A DNA stretch of 64,000 nt from an uncultured bacterium (lineage in GTDB: Bacteria > Elusimicrobiota > Elusimicrobia > Elusimicrobiales > Elusimicrobiaceae), in contig CASFFZ010000001.1 in the NCBI GenBank assembly GCA_949294095.1, positions 1 to 64,000 of the forward strand. The letters are read 5' to 3'. The notes under the pieces are model-generated. The model had not been told where the DNA came from. It did not search any database and saw only the letters and a program-made list of their open reading frames with translations. Shown one piece after another: positions 50,703 to 58,921 of this stretch. How positions within the stretch are numbered: the stretch's first letter is position 1; the number at the start of each line of letters is the position of its first letter. A program made the translations under genes and the position numbers.

Positions 50703-52130
50703 ATGTTAAATGAATTAAAAACCGTTTCCTACTTTCACTGGGCGGATTGGGCCGTTTTTTTTGCGGTGCTGGCCGCCACGGCCGGTGCGGCCATATACGG
50801 AAACCGCCGGTTAAAAAAGAAGCAGGGACAAAAACCCCTTAGCGTGCTGGATTATTTGCTCATGGGCCGCCAGCTGACGCTGCCGCTGTTTGTGGCCACC
50901 TTGGTGGCTACGTGGTACGGCGGGATTTTCGGCGTCAATGAAATTACGTTTAACTACGGCATTTATAATTTTGTAACCCAGGGGCTTTTTTGGTATGCGG
51001 CGTATTTGATTTTTGCTTTTTTTATCGCCGAAAAAGTAGCCCGTTATCAATCCATGACGCTGCCCGATTTGACGGGGCAGATGTTCGGCCCGAAATCAGC
51101 CAAAGTGGCGGCGCTGTTTACGTTCTTCTACATTACGCCGGTGGCCTATGTGCTGAGTTTGGGGATGTTTTTGCATATGGTTTTTGGCATAGGCATACTG
51201 CCGGGGATGGCCTTAGGCACGCTGTTTGCCGGGCTGTATACGGCGTGGGGCGGGTTCCGCTCGGTGGTGTTTTCGGACTTGGTGCAATTTTTCGTCATGT
51301 GCAGTGCGGTGCTGTTGGTGGTGGTGTTTTCCGTAGGCACTTTTGGCGGGCTGGATTTTTTAAAAGCGCATTTGCCGGCTTCCCACTTTACCTTAACGGG
51401 CGGCAACTCGTGGCTAAATACGCTGATTTGGGGGTTTATCGCTTTATCTACGCTTATTGACCCCAGCTTTTACCAGCGTTGTTTTGCCGCCAAAAATCCG
51501 AGCGTCGTCAAAAAAGGCGTGTTAATTTCCACGTTTATTTGGTTTTGCTTTGACCTGTGCACCACGGCGGGCTCGCTGTATGCGCGGGCGCTCCTGCCGC
51601 AGGCCCAGCCGGGGCAGGCTTATTTCTTTTATGCTATCCAGCTGCTGCCGGCGGGGCTGCGCGGATTTTTTGTGGCGGGTATTTTGTCCATCATTTTGTC
51701 CACGCTCAATTCCTTTCTGTTTATTGCCTCCAACACGCTTAGTTTTGACCTCTTGCGAAACCGCTTTAAAAATGTCGTTCTTTCCAACCGCATCGCCATT
51801 TTTGCCGTGGGGATATTGGCTATTTTGATGGCGCACCTGTTCCACGGCAGTTTTAAAGAGATTTGGCTGGTGCTGGGGTCGTATTTTTCGGCGTGTTTGC
51901 TGGTACCGATTTTGATGGGGTATTTGTCGCCGGGGCGCATCAGCGACGGGCTGTTTGTGTTCTCTTCCCTGGCCAGCGCCGCCGCCATGACGGCGTGGCG
52001 CTTTGTGCGCAAACACGAAGTGCTGGAAGCCGTAGATCCCTTTTACATCGGCGTGGCAACGGGGCTAGTGATTTTAATTTTACTGCGCAGGAGCAAAAAT
52101 GCCAGCATTTCACGCATTACTTATCGGTAA
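50703..52130 (+). CDS. Sodium:solute symporter (SSS family), candidate thiamine or precursor importer
   Basis: 475 aa from ATG 50703 with 12-13 membrane helices. SSS features: SVLDYLLMGRQLTLPLFVATLVATWYGG in the first helices, AGLYTAWGGFRSVVFSDLVQF and GFFVAGILSIILSTLNSFLFIASN. The 3' end overlaps the thiamine pyrophosphokinase gene by 32 nt, so the two are coupled. SSS-family transporters (ThiV) have been proposed for thiamine or its pyrimidine precursor in other bacteria by similar context, so that substrate is a reasonable inference. No TPP riboswitch fits into the 45 bp upstream. Confidence 0.82.
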   Translation: MLNELKTVSYFHWADWAVFFAVLAATAGAAIYGNRRLKKKQGQKPLSVLDYLLMGRQLTLPLFVATLVATWYGGIFGVNEITFNYGIYNFVTQGLFWYAAYLIFAFFIAEKVARYQSMTLPDLTGQMFGPKSAKVAALFTFFYITPVAYVLSLGMFLHMVFGIGILPGMALGTLFAGLYTAWGGFRSVVFSDLVQFFVMCSAVLLVVVFSVGTFGGLDFLKAHLPASHFTLTGGNSWLNTLIWGFIALSTLIDPSFYQRCFAAKNPSVVKKGVLISTFIWFCFDLCTTAGSLYARALLPQAQPGQAYFFYAIQLLPAGLRGFFVAGILSIILSTLNSFLFIASNTLSFDLLRNRFKNVVLSNRIAIFAVGILAILMAHLFHGSFKEIWLVLGSYFSACLLVPILMGYLSPGRISDGLFVFSSLASAAAMTAWRFVRKHEVLEAVDPFYIGVATGLVILILLRRSKNASISRITYR

Positions 52131-52728
52131 CGGGCAGACGGACGATCCCGCTTTTCTCAAAACCTTGGCCGCACAAGCGCAGCTGGTGGCGGCGGCGGAC
52201 GGCGGGGCCGACCGCGCGCTGCAAGCCGGCCTGACGCCGGACGTGATTATCGGGGATTTGGATTCAGTCTCCGCGCGGGCCAAACGCGCCGTGCGCCCGG
52301 AGAACCTGATTTTCGTAAACAACCAAAACAATACCGACCTGGAAAAAGCGCTGGACTGGCTGTGCGCGCACGGCGTATCTTCCTGCACGATGGTAGGATT
52401 TATGGGCGGCCGGTGGGATTTTACGCTGGGGAACTTCCTTTCCGTAGTGCCCTACGCCCAAAAAATGGCGCTTGCGTTTGCCGGCCCGGGCTGGAAATTC
52501 TACCCCGTTTACAAAAGCCGCCGCTTTTCCTGCCGGCCGGGAACGCGCGTAAGCCTTATCCCGCTGCGCGTTTGCCGCGGCGTAAGCCTAAAAGGGCTTA
52601 AATATCCCCTTCAAAATGCGCGTCTGCATTTGGGCGGAACGGGCCGCACGCTAAGCAACCAAACCACCGGAAAAACGTTTTCCGTTTCGCTGCAAAGCGG
52701 TTTTTTGTTCGTATACGCCGAAGATTAA
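52099..52728 (+). CDS. Thiamine pyrophosphokinase
   Basis: 209 aa. The enzyme phosphorylates thiamine with ATP to thiamine diphosphate. Motifs: AADGGADRALQAGLTPDVIIGDLDS and NQNNTDLEKALDW form the catalytic domain with its Asp residues, here split across about 33-90. The C-terminal beta-domain with LSNQTTGKTFSVSL binds thiamine. It begins inside the symporter gene, 32 nt before its stop. No thiamine biosynthesis genes are nearby, so the cell may import thiamine and activate it. Confidence 0.9.
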   Translation: MPAFHALLIGNGQTDDPAFLKTLAAQAQLVAAADGGADRALQAGLTPDVIIGDLDSVSARAKRAVRPENLIFVNNQNNTDLEKALDWLCAHGVSSCTMVGFMGGRWDFTLGNFLSVVPYAQKMALAFAGPGWKFYPVYKSRRFSCRPGTRVSLIPLRVCRGVSLKGLKYPLQNARLHLGGTGRTLSNQTTGKTFSVSLQSGFLFVYAED

Positions 52729-52738
52729 TGCAAATAAA

Positions 52739-52760
52739 AACCGCGCGGAACCGCGCGGTT
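52739..52760. terminator. Bidirectional terminator
   Basis: AACCGCGCGG (52739-52748) and CCGCGCGGTT (52751-52760) form a perfect stem. On the minus strand TTTTTATTTG follows, ending the TPR operon. On the plus strand only TTTG follows. Confidence 0.75.
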
Positions 52761-52777
52761 TGTAAAATGCAGTTTTC

Positions 52778-54328
52778 CTATTTTTGCACCGGCAGTTTCT
52801 TATACAGTTTATCGGCTTCTTTAATTTTGCCGCGGGCACGTTCCAAATAGGGGCGGGCTTCTTCCGCTTTCCCCTGGGCGAACAATACAGCTCCCATATG
52901 ATAAGAAATTTCCGCGTCCGCGGCCACGTTTTTTGGCGAAATACCGGCCAGCAAATCCGCCGCGGCCTGCAGTTTGCCCTGTTTAAAATAAATCCACGCC
53001 TGTGTGTCTATAAACGAATTGTCTTCCGGGGCCAGCGCCAGCGCACGGGCGATGTATTCCTGCGCCTCTTCCAGGCGGATATTCCGCTTGGCCAGCGAAT
53101 AGGCATACAAATTAAGCGCCGGGGCATTTTTGGGGTTTTTCTCTAAAATCTGTTCCAGCTGAGTTTCCATTTCCTTATATTTTTTAAGGCTTTCCAGCGT
53201 AAACGCGTATTGCAGGCGGGCGTCTTCGTATGCGGGGTTGGAATCCAACAGTTTTTTTAACACCCGGGCCGCTTTTTTGTACTCCTGCACTTCGTTTAAC
53301 GCCAAGGCATAGAAATAGGCAATTTCCACGTTCCCGTCAAACTTTTTATAGGCCTGTTCCAAGGTATTTAAACTTTCCTGCGGCTGGTTTAAACGCTGTT
53401 GGTAAAAACTGACTTGCAGCCATTTGGAGGCGGAAACGTCATAATCGGCCGAATCTTTTAAGTAGCCGATCGCGCGGGAAAAATCGCCTTTCTGCTCGGC
53501 AATCAAGGCCAGAAAATAGGCCGAAGGCACGTCGCCGTTATCGTCGGCCTTGGCTTTTAAAAAATAGGCCTCGGCTTTCGGCACGTCGTTGACCATTAAA
53601 AACACCGACGCCATGCGCGAGAGCGTGCCGGCATTGGCATAGCCCATTTTTTCCAATTCTTCAAACTCGTGCAACATTAAAAAATACTGCGAAGCTTTTT
53701 CGTACACTTCCCCGCGGCCCAGGCGCGCCTCGGGGTTGGAAGGGTCGGCTTCTACGGCTTTATTGTAATAAACCAAGGCTTGGTTTAAATCTTTTATCCG
53801 CAAATACAAAGCGCCTATTTCCGTATAGACATCCGACTCCAGGGCCGGATATTCTTCCGCCAACGGGAGCAATTTGGAAACGGCCTTATCCACATTGGTA
53901 ACGGTCAGAAGCAGCACATATTGGTATAGAATACGCGTATTGTCCGGCTCCAGCTTAAGGGCCTTTTCGTAGGCGGTTTCGGCCTCGGAGAGATTTCCTT
54001 TTTTCCATTGGTAGGCGGCATACACCATCCAGTCTTCGGCTTCGTTTTCGCCTTCTTGAATAAAGGAGGCGTAAGCATCGGCTTTTGCCGCATTTCCCTG
54101 CGCAAGCGCCTCGGAAACCAGCAAACGCTTGAGGTATTTAGAAGAAGGATCCATCTCCAGCGCTTTTTCCAAATACGAAAAAGCCCGCGGGTCTTCTTCC
54201 CGCTGGGCATATACCGCTTTTAAAAATTGATTAAACAGGCGGGCTTCTTGTTTGCTTTCTTTACCAAGCGAAAGCCCCCACCCCGGAGCCGCCGCCAACA
54301 AAACCGCCAGCACAAGATATTTTTTCAT
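52778..54328 (-). CDS. Secreted TPR-repeat protein
   Basis: 516 aa with a signal peptide (about 1-18, MKKYLVLAVLLAAAPGWG) but no lipobox Cys. About twelve TPR units run from residue 35 to the end, several with the canonical small residues at positions 8, 20 and 27. Probably a periplasmic protein-binding scaffold. It overlaps rimI by 4 nt and ends the operon that carries tsaE, tsaB and rimI. No specific partner can be named. Confidence 0.82.
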   Translation of the reverse strand: MKKYLVLAVLLAAAPGWGLSLGKESKQEARLFNQFLKAVYAQREEDPRAFSYLEKALEMDPSSKYLKRLLVSEALAQGNAAKADAYASFIQEGENEAEDWMVYAAYQWKKGNLSEAETAYEKALKLEPDNTRILYQYVLLLTVTNVDKAVSKLLPLAEEYPALESDVYTEIGALYLRIKDLNQALVYYNKAVEADPSNPEARLGRGEVYEKASQYFLMLHEFEELEKMGYANAGTLSRMASVFLMVNDVPKAEAYFLKAKADDNGDVPSAYFLALIAEQKGDFSRAIGYLKDSADYDVSASKWLQVSFYQQRLNQPQESLNTLEQAYKKFDGNVEIAYFYALALNEVQEYKKAARVLKKLLDSNPAYEDARLQYAFTLESLKKYKEMETQLEQILEKNPKNAPALNLYAYSLAKRNIRLEEAQEYIARALALAPEDNSFIDTQAWIYFKQGKLQAAADLLAGISPKNVAADAEISYHMGAVLFAQGKAEEARPYLERARGKIKEADKLYKKLPVQK

Positions 54329-54759
54329 AACCGGATCCCCATAATCAACGCGTCATCGATTCCGCCATAGAATTTTTCCCGGCGGCCCCATTCCGAAAAT
54401 CCGGCCTTGGTATAGAGCGCGATGGCCGGCAGGTTGGTTACGTTTACTTCCAGCGTAACCGTCCGTCCGCCGCGGGCGCGCACATCGCGCAGGGCGTGGG
54501 CAAGCAGCCGAAAGCCAATCCCCCTGCGGCACAGGGCCGGGCAAACCGCAAAATTTAAAATTTCCCCCATATCCGCCGCCAGCCGCAGCGCCAAAAACCC
54601 TTGCACTTCGCCGTTTTCTTCCCAGCACCAGATGCGGGAGGCGGCATTGGCGATTTCGCCCGCAAAGCCTTTCTCGCCCCAGTGCGCGCTCATCGGCTGG
54701 GTTTTCTCAATCCACGCCAAACGCGGCGCATCCAAGGTAACGGCCGGGCGCATTTTCAT
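54325..54759 (-). CDS. rimI: GNAT acetyltransferase RimI-like
   Basis: 144-aa GNAT domain. The acetyl-CoA motif is seen at VCPALCRRGIGFRLLAHAL (V/I-x-x-x-x-R-x-x-G-x-G/A), followed by VNVTNLPAIALYTKAGF, a typical RimI ending (N-x-x-A-x-x-x-Y-x-x-x-G-F). RimI acetylates the N terminus of ribosomal protein S18 in E. coli. It sits with tsaB, the usual neighbour of rimI. Overlaps both neighbours by 4 nt. Confidence 0.85.
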   Translation of the reverse strand: MKMRPAVTLDAPRLAWIEKTQPMSAHWGEKGFAGEIANAASRIWCWEENGEVQGFLALRLAADMGEILNFAVCPALCRRGIGFRLLAHALRDVRARGGRTVTLEVNVTNLPAIALYTKAGFSEWGRREKFYGGIDDALIMGIRL

Positions 54760-55451
54760 ACGGGTTTTACAAGTTCAAAACGGGCCGGCTTTAAATACAA
54801 CGGTTCCAACGCGTCTTTCGTCCAGCGTTCTTCCGCCGCCATTTCCAGCAAGCGGGCCGGCTGCAATTTGCAAGCCTTCGGCTCCGCCAGCGCATAGCCC
54901 GAGCCGACCAGCCCCTCCAAGCCAGCGCCGTCTTTGTCGCTGCCGGCTATAAAAAGCGGCTGGGCATACGCGGCCAAACGCGCCAGCAGTTCTTCGCGCG
55001 AAAGCCACGCAGGGCCTTCATTTTTAGCGTCAAAAATTTGTAAAAAGTATTCTTCCCGAAACGCGTGCAGCACTACCGCCAACACCCCTTGGGGATGTTG
55101 CTTTTGCCAAATTTGAAATTGGCGGGAAGCAAGCGTTTGAAAGCGCACGGCTTCAAACATCGTCGTGCCGCGCACCTCGGTATGATTTAAATACTTCATC
55201 ATGGAAGCAAACGTAAGCGAGATGCGAATCCCGGTAAAGCGCCCCGGCCCGCGGATTAAGAAAATGCGGCCGATGTCGTTTAGCGATGCGCCGGCTTTGG
55301 CCAGCAGCGTATGCAGCGCCGGGAAGAGCAGCTTCTCCTGTTTGACGCCTTTGCGGCGCACGGTATAGATTTTTCCGTCTTTTTCCAACGTTAACAGCAA
55401 AGGCGAGGCAGACGTATCCATCGCGAGCGTTACTAGTTTGCCGCTTTGCAT
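54756..55451 (-). CDS. tsaB: tRNA t6A synthesis protein TsaB
   Basis: 231 aa. ASKHA-fold partner of TsaD in threonylcarbamoyl transfer to A37. LAMDTSASPLLLTL at the N terminus and the family motif GPGRFTGIRISL (usually GPGSFTGLRIG) are present. The 5' end overlaps tsaE by 19 nt. Together with TsaC (46193-46843) and TsaE here, three of the four bacterial t6A proteins are in this window. Confidence 0.93.
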   Translation of the reverse strand: MQSGKLVTLAMDTSASPLLLTLEKDGKIYTVRRKGVKQEKLLFPALHTLLAKAGASLNDIGRIFLIRGPGRFTGIRISLTFASMMKYLNHTEVRGTTMFEAVRFQTLASRQFQIWQKQHPQGVLAVVLHAFREEYFLQIFDAKNEGPAWLSREELLARLAAYAQPLFIAGSDKDGAGLEGLVGSGYALAEPKACKLQPARLLEMAAEERWTKDALEPLYLKPARFELVKPV

Positions 55452-55906
55452 AAAGCCTCCAACAGCGCGTCCGAAACGCGCCCGAAGGATTTGAGCGCGA
55501 TGACGCGGTCATCTCCTTCCTGTAAAATAAAATCCATTTCCAGCCGGTCTTCCGGCAGCATATGCCGGATGGGATCCGGCCACTCCGCCAAGATGATGGC
55601 TTTCTCGTCTTCCAGCATTTCTTCAAAACCCAGGTTAAACACTTCTCCTTCTTCCAGGCGGAACAAATCGATATGAAACAAACGGCAATGTTTGTTTTTG
55701 TATTCTTTCATCAGGCTAAAGCTGGCGCTGGTGGGCGAGCTTTTAAGCCCCAATGCCGCCGCCACGCCTTTTACAAAAACCGTTTTCCCCGCGCCAATCG
55801 GCCCGCGCAAAAATACAATTTCGCCGCCTTTTAAGGCGCGCGCAAACCGCCCGGCCAAGGCCAGCGTCTCTTCGCGGGAATGGGAAGCAATTTCAGCTGT
55901 TTTCAT
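55433..55906 (-). CDS. tsaE: tRNA t6A synthesis ATPase TsaE
   Basis: ATG at 55906 shares its A with the upstream stop (TAATG) and gives 157 aa. The P-loop FLRGPIGAGKTVFVKG (about 30-45) is followed by SPTSASFSLMKEY and a Walker-B-like LAEWPD. TsaE hydrolyses ATP to reset the TsaBD complex. An upstream in-frame ATG would lie within the CBM48 gene. Conserved pairing with tsaB. Confidence 0.93.
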   Translation of the reverse strand: MKTAEIASHSREETLALAGRFARALKGGEIVFLRGPIGAGKTVFVKGVAAALGLKSSPTSASFSLMKEYKNKHCRLFHIDLFRLEEGEVFNLGFEEMLEDEKAIILAEWPDPIRHMLPEDRLEMDFILQEGDDRVIALKSFGRVSDALLEALCKAAN

Positions 55907-56364
55907 TATTTCACCGTTTTGATGCAAATTTCGTGTCCGTCCACTTCCCGGCGGTCTAAATTGGTGGGATCCAGCACTTCTTTCCCGTCCACCGAAAATA
56001 CATATTTGTATTCGCCGCCGGTCAGCGCGACGGAAGTTTCAAAATAGCCTTTGCGGTAAGGTTTCAGGACGATCGGGTCTTTTCCCCAGCGGTTAAAATC
56101 CGCCAGCAATTCCACCTTTTTGGCGCCGGGGGCGGTAATGTAGAATTTGCGGTATTTCACTTCCGTGTCATACTTATGCCGCACCGGCTGCATGCGGGCC
56201 AACAGGCTTTCTTTGTTAAGCGGCGCCACGGAGGCGGAACTTTCAATCGTGTCGGCGGCGTAATCGTAATAATCTTCACTGGCGACAAAAAACCACGTCA
56301 GCACAATGGCAATCAGCAACACAAACAGCACAAACAAGGCGCCGGGTCTTTTAATTTTGGGCAT
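55906..56364 (-). CDS. Membrane-anchored CBM48-like (glycogen-binding) protein
   Basis: 152 aa: one N-terminal membrane helix (about 9-28, ALFVLFVLLIAIVLTWFFV), a ~40-residue linker, and a C-terminal beta-sandwich (about 68-152). There KKVELLADFNRWGKDP, GYFETSVAL and GGEYKYVFSVDGKEVLDP match the early-set/CBM48 fold found in AMPK-beta and isoamylase N-termini. Such domains bind alpha-glucans. Here the domain would face the periplasm and carries no enzyme. It overlaps the radical SAM gene by 14 nt and abuts tsaE. Confidence 0.75.
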   Translation of the reverse strand: MPKIKRPGALFVLFVLLIAIVLTWFFVASEDYYDYAADTIESSASVAPLNKESLLARMQPVRHKYDTEVKYRKFYITAPGAKKVELLADFNRWGKDPIVLKPYRKGYFETSVALTGGEYKYVFSVDGKEVLDPTNLDRREVDGHEICIKTVK

Positions 56365-57004
56365 CCAAAAAACTCCTTAAGTAGAACTGGGCACCGTCGG
56401 CCTCGGCTATTTTTTGGACGGCTTTCGGGTCGGCCCCGGTTTGGTCTACACAGCTGGCGACCACCTTGTCAAACCCGGCCGCCGCGCACGAACGGATAAA
56501 AGCGCGCACGGCCTCGTAACCGTTTTCATACCCCTCTTCCGGCCGAACAATGCGGCGCCACACGGTTTCGTTTTCAGCGTTCAGGCTGACGTTTACCACA
56601 TCCACCACGCGGCGCAATTCGGGCACGATGTCTTTATGGTTAATCAAATTTCCCAACCCGTTGGTATTTAAGCGGATTTTAAAAGGCGGGTATTTGGCCT
56701 GCGCCATCCAGCCTTTTAACGTTTGAGCCACGAAAAGAAGCACATCCAGGCGCATGGTCGGCTCGCCGTATCCGCAAAAAACGACTTCTTTAAAGGGCGC
56801 TTTTTTAAGTTCTGCGTCCAAGGCGGCCACGACCTCGCTGGCGGAGGGCTCGCGGCCTTGCAAATTCAGATTATTGCCGTGAAAATCCATATGCCATTTG
56901 GTTTTAATGCAAAAAGCGCACAAATTGGGGCAGCGGTTGGTAATGTTTAAATAAACGCCTTCCCCAAAACGGTATACGACTTTGGGCCTATTTTCAGTTT
57001 TCAT
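56351..57004 (-). CDS. Radical SAM protein, TatD-associated type
   Basis: ATG at 57004, preceded by AAAGAGGTATTT, gives 217 aa. The start VVYRFGEGVYLNITNRCPNLCAFC carries the cluster motif CPNLCAFC (CxxxCxxC, about residues 25-32) and matches the TatD-linked radical SAM family. FCGYGEPTMR is the GGE-like SAM-binding motif, and LNTNGLGNLIN follows. No tatD gene lies next to it here. Longer upstream frames would run through tRNA-Ser antisense and are rejected. Substrate unknown. Confidence 0.82.
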   Translation of the reverse strand: MKTENRPKVVYRFGEGVYLNITNRCPNLCAFCIKTKWHMDFHGNNLNLQGREPSASEVVAALDAELKKAPFKEVVFCGYGEPTMRLDVLLFVAQTLKGWMAQAKYPPFKIRLNTNGLGNLINHKDIVPELRRVVDVVNVSLNAENETVWRRIVRPEEGYENGYEAVRAFIRSCAAAGFDKVVASCVDQTGADPKAVQKIAEADGAQFYLRSFLDAQN

Positions 57005-57107
57005 AAATACCTCTTTTTGTATTATAGCAATTTGGACGGACGCGCACCGCCCCCCGGCAAGAGGAAAAACGGACAAGGCCGCCCCAAAATTAATAAAATG
57101 AAAATAG

Positions 57108-57192
57108 GGAGAGGTGGCCGAGTGGTTTAAGGCACTAGTCTTGAAAACTGGCATACCGCAAGGTATCGAGGGTTCGAATCCCTCCCTCTCCG
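57108..57192 (+). tRNA. tRNA-Ser (UGA)
   Basis: Class II tRNA of 85 nt. The acceptor stem is GGAGAGG (57108-57114) with CCTCTCC (57185-57191), and G57192 is the discriminator. The anticodon loop reads CTTGAAA, giving anticodon TGA. The long variable arm is GCATACCGCAAGGTATC, and the T arm GGGTTCGAATCCC is normal. CCA is not encoded. Its last 17 bases belong to a 32-bp sequence repeated 185 bp downstream. Confidence 0.97.
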
Positions 57193-57207
57193 CAGCTTTT
57201 GGCGCGC
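57176..57207 (+). repeat. Direct repeat copy 1: tRNA-Ser 3' end
   Basis: 32 bp starting GAATCCCTCCCTCTCCGCAG, covering the 3' part of tRNA-Ser and 15 bp beyond. It is identical to 57361-57392. This has the form of an attachment site at a tRNA 3' end. Confidence 0.9.
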
Positions 57208-57360
57208 GAGCGGCAAAAAAAGGATGGAGCGGCATAAACTGCTTTATGCCGCGTCGGGATTCGAAAGGCGCAGCGTTGTTTTGGTTTGCACCCAAGAAGC
57301 AAGGCCAAAACCGCGAGCCCGGACTGCAGGAAAATTCCGTCAGGAATTTTACCGGAAGGA
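57208..57360. mobile_element. 153-bp hairpin-rich segment between tRNA-end repeats
   Basis: Flanked by the 32-bp direct repeats at 57176 and 57361. It has a perfect 10-bp stem (GCGGCATAAA 57229-57238 with TTTATGCCGC 57243-57252), an 8-bp stem with GTCA loop (57331-57338 with 57343-57350), and a looser TTTTGG...CCAAAA pairing between them. It contains no integrase and is too small to be a gene. It could be the residue of an integrated element after deletion, or a small non-autonomous repeat. Confidence 0.45.
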
Positions 57361-57392
57361 GAATCCCTCCCTCTCCGCAGCTTTTGGCGCGC
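57361..57392 (+). repeat. Direct repeat copy 2: tRNA-Ser 3' end duplicate
   Basis: Exact 32-bp copy of 57176-57207, detached from any tRNA body. It ends 19 bp before the MBL-hydrolase start. Confidence 0.9.
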
Positions 57393-57411
57393 ACTCTTTT
57401 TATTAAACCGT

Positions 57412-58215
57412 ATGGCAACTTCTCTTATTTTTTTAGGTACGGGCAATGCCCTGGTAACCAAATGTTACAACACCTGTTTTGCGTTGCAAAACGGGGAAGA
57501 TTTTTTTCTGACGGACGCCGGCGGCGGCAACGGTATTTTGGCCCAGCTTGAAAAAGCCCGTATTTCCCTGCCGCAAATCCGCTCTCTGTTTGTTACCCAC
57601 GGCCATACCGACCATATTTTAGGCGTTATTTGGGTAATTCGGCTGGCGGCCTCTCTTTTTACGCGGGGCAAACACCCAGGGCTGACGATCTATTGCCACG
57701 ACGAATGCGAGAAGAAACTGCGCGCCTTCTGCCAAATGACGCTGACGGCCAAACTGCAGGCCGTGCTGGACAACGGCATCCGATTTGTTTGTTTGCAAGA
57801 CGGGGATTCTTTCCAAGCGGCCGGGTTTGCGTGCACCGCGTTTGACATCCACTCCACCAAAACCAAACAATTCGGCTACCGCGCCGTCTTGCCGGACGGC
57901 CAAACCCTGGTTTGCCTGGGGGACGAGCCGTATAACCCCGCCTGCCAACGCTATGCCCAACAAGCCGACTGGCTGCTGAGCGAAGCGTTTTGCCTCTTTA
58001 GCGAACGGGAACAATTTAAACCCTACGAAAAACATCACAGCACCGCCCGAGATGCGGCCTGCACCGCGGCGCAACTGGGTGCCAAAAACCTGGTGTTGTA
58101 CCACACGCAGGACAATTGCCTGCCCGAGCGCAAGCGCTTATATACCGCCGAGGCCAGGCAATGCTTCTTTGGCCCGGTATATGTGCCGGATGATTTGCAA
58201 ACGATTGTTTTATAA
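57412..58215 (+). CDS. MBL-fold metal-dependent hydrolase (RNase Z-like)
   Basis: 267 aa from ATG 57412. The metallo-beta-lactamase motif THGHTDHILG (about 60-69) and the Asp in CLGDEPY, with a later YHTQD His, form the two-metal site. The N terminus SLIFLGTGNALVTKCYNT resembles RNase Z and related phosphodiesterases, but the RNase Z exosite is not evident. The reading frame stays open upstream through the 153-bp insert, yet no family similarity is found there, so the later ATG is preferred. No Shine-Dalgarno. TATTAA (57401-57406) ends 5 nt before the ATG. Confidence 0.82.
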   Translation: MATSLIFLGTGNALVTKCYNTCFALQNGEDFFLTDAGGGNGILAQLEKARISLPQIRSLFVTHGHTDHILGVIWVIRLAASLFTRGKHPGLTIYCHDECEKKLRAFCQMTLTAKLQAVLDNGIRFVCLQDGDSFQAAGFACTAFDIHSTKTKQFGYRAVLPDGQTLVCLGDEPYNPACQRYAQQADWLLSEAFCLFSEREQFKPYEKHHSTARDAACTAAQLGAKNLVLYHTQDNCLPERKRLYTAEARQCFFGPVYVPDDLQTIVL

Positions 58216-58233
58216 CCGGTTCATACACAAAAA

Positions 58234-58256
58234 ACCCCGCCTGCAGGCGGGGTTTT
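58234..58256. terminator. Bidirectional terminator
   Basis: ACCCCGCC (58234-58241) and GGCGGGGT (58246-58253) around loop TGCA, with an A run before and T4 after. It serves the MBL gene and the converging gene at 58273. Confidence 0.88.
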
Positions 58257-58272
58257 AATGGGTGCAAGTTCT

Positions 58273-58800
58273 TTAACTGCGGTAGGGGTCTTCCTGCGGG
58301 GAATCTTCTTCATCAAAATCTTCTTCTTCCGCGCGGATGGCCTGCGCAAAATCCGCCCAATCTTTTCCCGCCGCTTCAAAGCTGATCATCAGCCCGGTAT
58401 TGGAGTAAGGGCCAAACACTTTATCTTCCCCGGCAAAGATATTTTGCTCCAAAGTCATTTGCAGCAAAAAATTATCCGGCTGGTTGTATGCCGAACAACA
58501 CCCCGCCGGCGGCGGCACCGGCCGCATATACAGGGAAACTTTAGGCTCCAGCATCGTCCAATTATTTTCTTTCCGCTCGGCCAGCGTTTCGGCAATAAAA
58601 TCGGACAGGTAAATGTTTTCTTCGTCTTTCAGCGCCACCAGTTTCGGCTCCAGCGCCGGATTAAAAACATTTTCTCCTTCGCAAAACAGCCCCAGCTGGT
58701 ATTCCATAAACTCCCCTTCGCTGCCCGGGTTAGACCATATGGTCAGCGGGGTAATTTCCAATTCCAAATGTCCTTTTTTGCCAAACTTAATTTTTGCCAT
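58273..58800 (-). CDS. Conserved-looking protein of unknown function
   Basis: 175 aa, soluble, starting MAKIKFGKKGHLELEITPL and rich in beta-prone segments. Residues about 80-115 include LEPKVSLYMRPVPPPAGCC, and the last 20 are strongly acidic (EEEDFDEEDSPQEDP). GGAGCGTGT precedes the ATG. No catalytic motif or membrane segment is seen, and I do not recognise the family. It is a monocistronic unit between a terminator and a divergent promoter. Confidence 0.7.
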   Translation of the reverse strand: MAKIKFGKKGHLELEITPLTIWSNPGSEGEFMEYQLGLFCEGENVFNPALEPKLVALKDEENIYLSDFIAETLAERKENNWTMLEPKVSLYMRPVPPPAGCCSAYNQPDNFLLQMTLEQNIFAGEDKVFGPYSNTGLMISFEAAGKDWADFAQAIRAEEEDFDEEDSPQEDPYRS

Positions 58801-58921
58801 ACACGCTCCTTGCCCTTCTTTCTGTTGGCGGCAGAACCATAAACCCCGCCGCTATTTGCCGATATTATTTTTATTATATTTATTTTCAGTTCATTTTGAT
58901 AGAATATAGAAAAGGATTTCT

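Noticed and set aside
57005-57418. Longer N terminus for the radical SAM protein
   Set aside because: The upstream frame runs through antisense tRNA-Ser and the repeat insert; the family motif begins right after the ATG at 57004.
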